Of a stretch of DNA of 64,000 bases, positions 58,110 to 64,000 are shown piece after piece. Made by a program: the position numbers and the translations under genes. The notes beneath the pieces are model-generated. The model did no database searches. It had not been told where the DNA came from and saw only the letters and a list, made by a program, of their open reading frames with translations. The stretch's first letter is position 1. Each line of letters opens with the position of its first letter. Origin of the DNA: Thiohalomonas sp041685045 (GTDB taxonomy: Bacteria; Pseudomonadota; Gammaproteobacteria; Thiohalomonadales; Thiohalomonadaceae); the NCBI GenBank assembly GCA_041685045.1, contig JAWLGP010000003.1, forward strand, positions 150,557 to 214,556, written 5' to 3'.

Positions 58110-60383
58110 TTATGGTCCGTTCCAGTAGTGTCCTGCCACTTCTCTGAACCCGGTCACGTCGATTCGTCCCCCGGAATCGAGGCGCACACGAATGGCACCC
58201 GCCTCTGCGGTATCGAGGGCCTCGGCCCCGGCGCGGCGGTAACGGGCCGCCACCTCCTCGTTGGGGAAACCGAACCGGTTCCGATACCCGGTCGAGTAGA
58301 GGACCCAGCGTGGGGCTACGGCCGCGATGAAGGGCTCACTCGAGGAGGTCGCGCTGCCGTGATGTGGCGCCACCACCACGTCCGCCCGCAGTTTTCCACG
58401 CTCACGTTGCAGCAGCTGCCGTTCCGCCTCGACTTCGATGTCCCCCGTCAGCAACACCGAGCGCCCGGCGGCGCGCACCACCAGCACACAGGAATCGTTA
58501 TTTCCGCCAAGGCGTGCGTCCGAAATCGGGTGCAGGAACTCGAACGTTACCCCGTCCCATTGCCAGCGGCCATTGCAGGGTAGATCGCCCACTTCCGAAC
58601 CGAGGATTTCGCCAACGGTATACACGCGCCTAAGCGCGTCCAGACCGCCCACGTGGTCGTCATCGCCGTGGCTGAGGACCAGCCGATCGACCCGTTCGAC
58701 GCCACTGGCGCGCAAGAACGGCACCAGCACCGCCTCACCCGCATCGAACGACGCCGAAAACCTCGGGCCCGTGTCAAAGACCAGCGTGTGGCGGGCGGTG
58801 CGCACCACCGCCGACAGGCCTTGCCCCACGTCGAGCACCGTGACCTCTGCCGCGCCCGGGGTAATGCCCGGCGACCTATAGAGCAGCAACGGCAACAGGC
58901 CGAGTGACGCCAGCCAACGCCCGGGCACTCCCCGGGGGGCCAGCAGCAGAAGCGTTGCGGGAATGGCCGGCAACAGCAACCAAAGCGGTGCATGCGCCGT
59001 CATGGGGCCGACCGCGGCCGATCGCTCCAGCACCCACCAGAGGGCCGCCATCGCCGCCTCGGCAATGAGCAGCAGCGGTTCAGCCAATGTCATGGACACC
59101 GGCAACAATATCGTCCCCGCCAACAGCGGCGGTACCACCAACAGCCCCACCCACGGCACAGCGAGCAGATTGACCAGCGGCGCCGACAGCGAGGCCTCCC
59201 CGAAGCCCACCAGCAGCAGCGGCGTCAACCCGAGGGTGACGACGCCCTGCACCCGGATCCAGCCGGCCAGGCGGCCGGTACGCCCGATGCGGTTGGCGGA
59301 AGCGAACAGGATCACGGCGACAGCGGCGAATGAGAGCCAGAAACCCAGCGACAGTACGGCCAGCGGATCGAGCAGCAGCACCGCCGCCAACGCCACCGCC
59401 AGAGTTCGACCGGCGGCAGCATGGCGCCCGCCCAAGAGCGCCGCCAGCGCCACCGCAGTCATCACCAACGCCCGTTGCGTAGGGACCGAAAATCCCGCCA
59501 AGGCGGCGTAGAGTGCCGCCGCAACCAGCGCCGCCACGGCGGCCGCGCGCGCGGCAGGCAGACGCAGGGTGCAACGGCAGCAGCGGGACCAGAGCCAGCG
59601 CGCCGCCAGGAAGGCCAAACCCGCCACCAGACCGATATGCAGACCCGAGATGGCCATCAGGTGGGTGGTGCCGGTCGCCGAAAGCACCTGCCACTGGCGG
59701 TCGCTGACGCCACGGCGGTCACCAACTGCCAGCGCCTGTAACAACCCGGTCGTGGACCGACCCTCCAGTGCCCCGGCGAGACGGGCAGCGGTTTCATCAC
59801 GTACCCGATCCAGCGACCACGCGGTCGAAGCCAGGCGCCGGTTGCGCGGGTCGTCCCGCACATAGCCGGTGGCCCGGATTCCTTCGCGAAACAACCAGCG
59901 CTCGAAATCGAACCCTCCGGGGCTCATGAAGCCGTGGGGCCGTTTGAGGCGGACCCGCAAGCGCCAGCGTTCTCCCGGTGTCAACGGCGGATAGCGGCCA
60001 TACCAGGCGAGCCGCAGGCCCCCGGGAGCCGCCACCGACCGCCCGTCCGGCAGATGCAATCGCTCGGGTTGCAGCCGAAAACGCAGGCGGCGACCTTCGC
60101 GCCTGGGCAGATCGACGATCTGCCCGACCACCACCAGGTCGACCCCCTGCAAATCGGCCGACAACCCCTCACCGAGCCGTAGTGCCGCCGCCCCCCAACT
60201 CCAGGCGAATCCGGCACTCAGGGCCGCAACCAGTGTCACACTTGCGTGAGAGGCTCGGGAAAGCATCCCGAGCGTAGCCCCGAGCGCGAGCAGTACCCCC
60301 ACCGCAGCGGATGCCGGTGGTAGCGTCGGCAGGGTTTGGAAAAGGGAGATTCCGACGAGAAACGCGATCGTCCTTGAACGCAC
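58110..60383 (-). CDS. comEC: ComEC/Rec2 DNA uptake channel protein
   Basis: 757 aa, polytopic membrane protein for uptake of single-stranded DNA in natural transformation. An N-terminal OB-like DUF4131 domain, the Competence domain (ATGTTHLMAISGLHIGLVAG) and a C-terminal metallo-beta-lactamase domain with SHGDDDHVGGLDAL and PHHGSATSS. GTG start at 60383 (MRSRTIAFLVG). No other competence genes here. Gene order exbB-comEC-DUF2062 matches Pseudomonas. Confidence 0.95.
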   Translation of the reverse strand: MRSRTIAFLVGISLFQTLPTLPPASAAVGVLLALGATLGMLSRASHASVTLVAALSAGFAWSWGAAALRLGEGLSADLQGVDLVVVGQIVDLPRREGRRLRFRLQPERLHLPDGRSVAAPGGLRLAWYGRYPPLTPGERWRLRVRLKRPHGFMSPGGFDFERWLFREGIRATGYVRDDPRNRRLASTAWSLDRVRDETAARLAGALEGRSTTGLLQALAVGDRRGVSDRQWQVLSATGTTHLMAISGLHIGLVAGLAFLAARWLWSRCCRCTLRLPAARAAAVAALVAAALYAALAGFSVPTQRALVMTAVALAALLGGRHAAAGRTLAVALAAVLLLDPLAVLSLGFWLSFAAVAVILFASANRIGRTGRLAGWIRVQGVVTLGLTPLLLVGFGEASLSAPLVNLLAVPWVGLLVVPPLLAGTILLPVSMTLAEPLLLIAEAAMAALWWVLERSAAVGPMTAHAPLWLLLPAIPATLLLLAPRGVPGRWLASLGLLPLLLYRSPGITPGAAEVTVLDVGQGLSAVVRTARHTLVFDTGPRFSASFDAGEAVLVPFLRASGVERVDRLVLSHGDDDHVGGLDALRRVYTVGEILGSEVGDLPCNGRWQWDGVTFEFLHPISDARLGGNNDSCVLVVRAAGRSVLLTGDIEVEAERQLLQRERGKLRADVVVAPHHGSATSSSEPFIAAVAPRWVLYSTGYRNRFGFPNEEVAARYRRAGAEALDTAEAGAIRVRLDSGGRIDVTGFREVAGHYWNGP

Positions 60384-60385
60384 TG

Positions 60386-60414
60386 TTAACCACTTCTCAA
60401 TTTTGGTGGATAAT
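60386..60414 (+). promoter_or_regulatory. Candidate sigma-70 promoter for the DUF2062 gene
   Basis: TTAACC (60386-60391; 4/6), 17-nt spacer, GATAAT (60409-60414; 5/6). Predicted start near 60421, 23 nt before the ATG. It lies immediately upstream of comEC on the other strand. Confidence 0.6.
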
Positions 60415-60443
60415 CATCACCCGGCCGGGAAACGCCACGCGGC

Positions 60444-60983
60444 ATGCCGAAACGACTCTTACAACGTTATATGCCGGATCACGCCACGATCCGCAACCAC
60501 AAACACCTGCAGATCTTCGGGACGATGCTGCACGACCCGAATTTATGGCACCTGAACCGGCGCTCGGCGTCCGGGGCATTTGCAACCGGCCTGTTCATGG
60601 CCTTTGTGCCGGTGCCGTTCCAGATGGTGCTCGCCGCCGCGGTCGCGATTCTGGTCCGCGTCAACCTGCCGCTATCGGTAGTGCTTGTCTGGCTGACCAA
60701 CCCGGTGACCATTCCGCCGATGTTCTGGGGTGCTTACCGGCTCGGCTCCTGGGTGATGGGGTCGCCGGAGCGGCCGTTCCAGTTCGAGCTTTCCTATGAC
60801 TGGCTGGCGACCGAGATGGGGGCGATCTGGCAACCATTCCTGCTCGGTTGCTTCATCTGCGGCACGCTATGTGCCTTTTTGGGCTACTTCGGTATTCGTG
60901 GCCTGTGGCGCATCCGCCTGATCAAACAGCACCAGCGGCGCAAGCAGGACCGCGCCGCCCGGGAGGCGGCGCAGCACCAGTAA
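60444..60983 (+). CDS. DUF2062 membrane protein, 179 aa
   Basis: Contains the DUF2062 core: LHDPNLWHLNRRSASGAFAT, then VPVPFQMVLAAAVAILVRVN and LTNPVTIPPMFWGAYRLGSW, with three to four transmembrane segments and a basic C-terminus. Widespread in proteobacteria next to comEC; function unknown. Convergent with the DUF2892 gene, 3 nt apart. Confidence 0.92.
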   Translation: MPKRLLQRYMPDHATIRNHKHLQIFGTMLHDPNLWHLNRRSASGAFATGLFMAFVPVPFQMVLAAAVAILVRVNLPLSVVLVWLTNPVTIPPMFWGAYRLGSWVMGSPERPFQFELSYDWLATEMGAIWQPFLLGCFICGTLCAFLGYFGIRGLWRIRLIKQHQRRKQDRAAREAAQHQ

Positions 60984-60986
60984 CGT

Positions 60987-61178
60987 TCAGGATTTTTTCG
61001 GGCAGGTGTTGAAGCCCGCCAGCGGATAGATCGGGCAGAATCCGGCCAGTCCGGTCAACAGCGGCACCAGCCCAATCCAGCCCCACGGCGTCTGCGGTCC
61101 GACGAAAACGATCGCCAGCAGCGCCAGCCCCACTACCACGCGCAACACGCGGTCGATCCCACCTACGTTCTGTTTCAT
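60987..61178 (-). CDS. DUF2892 (YgaP-like) small membrane protein, 63 aa
   Basis: MKQNVGGIDRVLRVVVGLAL, a second helix and the ending CPIYPLAGFNTCPKKS with two Cys match DUF2892, a domain often seen alone or fused to rhodanese. AGGAG lies 8 nt before the ATG at 61178. Separated from the Crp-like gene by 74 nt, where a GATTC..GAATC imperfect dyad (61219-61238) could be an operator. Confidence 0.85.
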   Translation of the reverse strand: MKQNVGGIDRVLRVVVGLALLAIVFVGPQTPWGWIGLVPLLTGLAGFCPIYPLAGFNTCPKKS

Positions 61179-61252
61179 GGCGGCTCTCCTGTTCCGGTTG
61201 ATTTGGCCGTGGCCAGTATCCGGATTCCGGGTATCCCGAATCAGTGACAAAG

Positions 61253-61912
61253 TCACACACCGGCGGCAATTTCGGAGAGCGCTTTCCGGTCGTTTACGGC
61301 CAGGTGGCCACGCCCCAGGGCGATCCAGCCACGCTGCTCGAACTCCTTCAGCTGACGGCTGACCACCTCGCGCGCGGTGCCGAGTTCCGCCGCAATCGTC
61401 TGGTGGGTCGCCTGAAGCTCAGCGGTCGGCTGGGCCAGCAGATAGCGCGCCAGACGCACATCGACACGCCTGAACGCCACCTCCTCCACCAGCAGAATGA
61501 GATCGGTCACCCGCTGGCCGTAGGCGTCGAACACGAAGCGGCGAAACGGCTCCGATTCGGTCAGGCCGCGCTGGAACAGCACCGCCGGCAACAGCAGCGC
61601 CACCACTTCGCTTTCGGCAACCGCTTCGGCCGGAAAGTGAGATGAAGAGAGCAGACAGGAGGTGGTGAGGATACAGGAGCCGCCAGAGGCGATGCGGTAG
61701 AGGACCATCTCCCTTCCGTTCTCGGCACGGGCAAAGACCTTGACGCTCCCCTCCACCACCAACAGGTAGTTGCCGCAACGGTCTCCCTGGCGCATCAGCA
61801 CGGTGCCTTGCGGGATGGCGATCGGATGCAAAGCAGCAACGATCTCTCGACCGGCGGTGTCATCCAGCTCGGTCAGGGGCGCGAACAGCTGCCGCCAATT
61901 CGAGCCGTCCAT
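61253..61912 (-). CDS. Crp/Fnr family transcriptional regulator, 219 aa
   Basis: An N-terminal cyclic-nucleotide-like beta roll (VLMRQGDRCGNYLLVVEGSV) and a C-terminal winged helix (HQTIAAELGTAREVVSRQLK). Fe-S binding by an FNR-type four-Cys N-terminus is not seen; the only Cys are in RCGNYL and SCILTTSCLL. The ATG at 61912 overlaps the lolD stop (TGATG); a TTG one codon earlier is possible. Likely controls the adjacent DUF2892 gene, by position; effector unknown. Confidence 0.85.
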   Translation of the reverse strand: MDGSNWRQLFAPLTELDDTAGREIVAALHPIAIPQGTVLMRQGDRCGNYLLVVEGSVKVFARAENGREMVLYRIASGGSCILTTSCLLSSSHFPAEAVAESEVVALLLPAVLFQRGLTESEPFRRFVFDAYGQRVTDLILLVEEVAFRRVDVRLARYLLAQPTAELQATHQTIAAELGTAREVVSRQLKEFEQRGWIALGRGHLAVNDRKALSEIAAGV

Positions 61913-62604
61913 CAACCCATCTCGCCGAGCCGGCCGTCCTCCATACGCAGCACCCGCTGCATACGACCGGCGAGCCGTTCGTCATGGGTCACCACCACGA
62001 AGCTGGTGCCGAGTTCTTCGTTGAGCTTCAGCATGAGATCGTAGACGTGGGCGGCGGTACCGCGGTCGAGGTTGCCGGTCGGCTCGTCGGCCAGCACACA
62101 GCGCGGCTCCGAAACCAGCGCCCGCGCAATGGCGGCACGCTGACGCTCGCCGCCAGAGAGCTCGCCCGGTTTGTGCTTGATGCGACTGCCCAGACCGACC
62201 CGCCCCAGCAGATCGGCGGCGCGGGCACGTGCCTCGGCGACCGGGGTGCGGCGCACCAGCAGCGGCATGGCCACGTTCTCCAGGGCGCTGAACTCCGGCA
62301 AGAGATGGTGGAACTGGTAAATGAACCCGAGGGAGCGGTTGCGCAGCCGACCGCGGCTGGCCTCATCAAGGGCACTCATCTCTTCGCCATCGACCCAGAC
62401 CCGGCCCTTGCTCGGCTTCTCCAGACCTCCCAGCAGATGCAGCAGCGTGCTCTTGCCGGAACCGGAGGTACCAACGATGGCGAGCCGCTCCCCGCGCGCC
62501 ACCGACAGGTCGATTCCCTTCAGCACGTCGACCGCGATCGGCCCCTGCTTGAAGCTCATGAACAGACTGCTGCAGCGAACCACGTCGCCCGCGGCATTAC
62601 TCAT
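61912..62604 (-). CDS. lolD: Lipoprotein-releasing system ATP-binding protein LolD
   Basis: 230 aa ABC ATPase: IVGTSGSGKSTLLHLLGGLE (Walker A), LSGGERQRAAIARALVSEPR (signature) and VLADEPTGNLD (Walker B), with the LolD-type FIYQFHHLLPEFSALENV loop. Powers release of outer-membrane lipoproteins from the inner membrane to LolA. Overlaps the lolC gene by 8 nt. Confidence 0.96.
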   Translation of the reverse strand: MSNAAGDVVRCSSLFMSFKQGPIAVDVLKGIDLSVARGERLAIVGTSGSGKSTLLHLLGGLEKPSKGRVWVDGEEMSALDEASRGRLRNRSLGFIYQFHHLLPEFSALENVAMPLLVRRTPVAEARARAADLLGRVGLGSRIKHKPGELSGGERQRAAIARALVSEPRCVLADEPTGNLDRGTAAHVYDLMLKLNEELGTSFVVVTHDERLAGRMQRVLRMEDGRLGEMG

Positions 62605-63844
62605 AGCGCAAGGACTCCGCCGGTTGCGTGCGTGAGGCGCGCCACGCGGGGTAGAGGGTGGCCAGCACGCTGATCAAAAAGGCGATCGCGGTGATCGCCG
62701 TCACCTGATCCCAATGCAGCTCCGACGGCAGATCGCTGATGTAGTAGACGTCCGCCGGCAGGAACTGCACACCGAAGGCCCTCTCCAGGGCCGGCACGAT
62801 GGTCTCGACATTGAGCGCCAGCGCCAGCCCGCCGGCCAGCCCCAGCAGGGTGCCGACAAACCCGATGACGGTGCCTTGCACCATGAATACCCCCATGACG
62901 CTGGCCGGGGTCGCCCCCAGGGTGCGCAGGATGGCGATGTCGGTCTGCTTGTCGGTGACCACCATCACCAGGGTGGAGACGATGTTGAACGCCGCCACCG
63001 CCACAATCAGCAGCAGGATCACAAACATCACCGTCTTCTCGGTGCGGATCGCGCGGAAGAAGTTGGCGTGGTACTGGGTCCAGTCACGCACCTGGTAGAT
63101 GCCGGGGAGTTGGCCGGCGAGGTCGCGGCTGATGAAGGGGGCCTGGAATAGATCGTCCACCTTGAGTCGCACACCGCTCACCTCCCCCTCCATGCGAAAC
63201 AGCCGCTGGGCATCGTCCAGGTGGATAACCGCCATGGCGCTGTCGAACTCGTACATGCCGACCTCGAACAGGCCGACCACGGTAAACCGCTTCAGGCGCG
63301 GCAGGATCCCTGCCGGGCTGACGTTGGCGGTGGGCGAAACCAGGGTGACCCGATCGCCCGGGGAGGCGCCGAGAATGCGGGCCAGATCGACGCCCAGGAT
63401 GATTCCCCATCCACCGGGCTTGAGGTCATCGAGGCTGCCGCTGATCATGCTCTCGGCCACTTGCGAAACCTCCGGCTCCTGGTCGGGCAGGACACCACGA
63501 ATCAGGCTGCCGTTGACCCGCTGTCCGTTCAGCAGCATGCCCTCCTTTTGAATGAAGGGGGCGGCGCCGAGGACCCGCTCGTGTCGCTGCGCCAGCGCCT
63601 CCAGCTCACGCCACTCCTCCAGCGTGCCGTCGTAGGCACCGATGGTGGCGTGGGAGGCCATGCCGAGAATGCGTTCGCGCAGTTCGGTCTCGAAGCCGTT
63701 CATCACGGAGAGCACGGTAATGAGCGCGGTCACGCCGAGGGCGATCCCGAGCATCGACGTCAGCGAGATGAACGAGATAAAGTGATTACGGCGCTTGGCG
63801 CGGGTGTAGCGCAGGCCGATGAACAGTTCGAGTGGGCGATACAT
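62597..63844 (-). CDS. lolC: Lipoprotein-releasing system permease LolC/LolE
   Basis: 415 aa with one N-terminal helix after PLELFIGLRYTRAKRRNHFI, a large periplasmic domain and three C-terminal helices (FVGTLLGLAGGLALALNVET among them). Family region ITVLSVMNGFETELRERILG and ILRTLGATPASVMGVFMVQG. Only one permease gene is present, so the transporter may be the LolF-type homodimer or the second gene lies elsewhere. Confidence 0.93.
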   Translation of the reverse strand: MYRPLELFIGLRYTRAKRRNHFISFISLTSMLGIALGVTALITVLSVMNGFETELRERILGMASHATIGAYDGTLEEWRELEALAQRHERVLGAAPFIQKEGMLLNGQRVNGSLIRGVLPDQEPEVSQVAESMISGSLDDLKPGGWGIILGVDLARILGASPGDRVTLVSPTANVSPAGILPRLKRFTVVGLFEVGMYEFDSAMAVIHLDDAQRLFRMEGEVSGVRLKVDDLFQAPFISRDLAGQLPGIYQVRDWTQYHANFFRAIRTEKTVMFVILLLIVAVAAFNIVSTLVMVVTDKQTDIAILRTLGATPASVMGVFMVQGTVIGFVGTLLGLAGGLALALNVETIVPALERAFGVQFLPADVYYISDLPSELHWDQVTAITAIAFLISVLATLYPAWRASRTQPAESLRYE

Positions 63845-63906
63845 GGGGCGCCATTAAAGCACAGGTTGCCGGTTTCTGGACATCACCGCTCGGGCAACGC
63901 TAGTGT

Positions 63907-64000
63907 AGTGTTTCACACTGTTTGGCACTTTCAGAGCCCCTCAAATGACTCAAGACAAGGCGCAATGCGCAGGCAATGACGAGTCCTTGTCAAGCATTGC
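63907..64000 (+). repeat. Dispersed repeat with AGTGTTTCACAC end, copy B, cut by window edge
   Basis: Begins with the palindromic end AGTGTTTCACAC (63907-63918) and has the core ACAAGGCGCAATGCGCAGG to CATTGC (63955-64000), related to 31668-31781. It lies in the 156-nt gene-free end upstream of lolC and is cut off at 64000. Confidence 0.6.

Overview
This window looks like chromosome of a high-GC gammaproteobacterium, probably a sulfur-oxidising member of the Chromatiales or a relative. This is inferred from gene order shared with Pseudomonas and enteric bacteria (uvrY-uvrC-pgsA-tRNA; pabC-fab-plsX-rpmF-yceD; maf-sppA-HAD-rluC-rne; kdsB-lpxK-exbD/B-comEC-lolCD) and from a protein that resembles the sulfur globule proteins of purple sulfur bacteria. 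I see no phage, IS element, CRISPR array or rRNA.

Layout. 1-7.0 kb is accessory: the 5' part of a UbiB/ABC1-kinase gene, a pair of orphan genes less GC-rich than their surroundings, a one-chain MNT-HEPN protein, a GH63-like glucosidase and a broken glucose-1-dehydrogenase (SDR) remnant. 7.0-10.6 kb holds tRNA-Leu, -Gly, -Cys and a second -Gly, then pgsA, uvrC and uvrY. 10.7-22.0 kb is a long unidirectional minus-strand series: adaptor, RND pump with a histone-H1-like tail, three secreted low-complexity proteins (one Sgp-like), a secreted DUF4412-like protein, ParA, a membrane TPR protein, a membrane coiled-coil protein and a dynamin-like GTPase. It is preceded by a well-formed sigma-54 promoter and a double GTTGCAAC palindrome, and a divergent sigma-54 activator follows at 22.4 kb. 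This is the best candidate here for an undescribed system, perhaps one that builds, loads or positions a periplasmic inclusion; that function is inference.

23.8-31.6 kb carries a yeast-type cytosine deaminase, a cupin, a dCache sensor and an HlyD/RbbA/YhhJ ABC exporter set. 31.9-33.1 kb has tRNA-Ser, a BI-1/YccA protein and a small membrane protein. 33.3-41.4 kb is the fatty-acid/phospholipid cluster on the minus strand (yceD, rpmF, plsX, fabH, fabD, fabG, acpP, fabF, pabC, mltG), with a strong promoter in front of yceD and internal terminators. A divergent two-subunit pyruvate carboxylase (pycA-pycB) and maf follow. 46-52 kb has sppA, a HAD phosphatase, rluC and the divergent rne with a long leader. 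52.4-63.8 kb is an envelope cluster: LMW phosphatase, kdsB, a Trm112-like protein, lpxK, msbA, exbD, exbB, comEC, DUF2062, DUF2892, a Crp/Fnr regulator, lolD and lolC.

Many genes overlap at ATGA, GTGA, TTGA or TGATG junctions, and TTG or GTG starts are common. Several short dispersed repeat families occur in the gene-free gaps.
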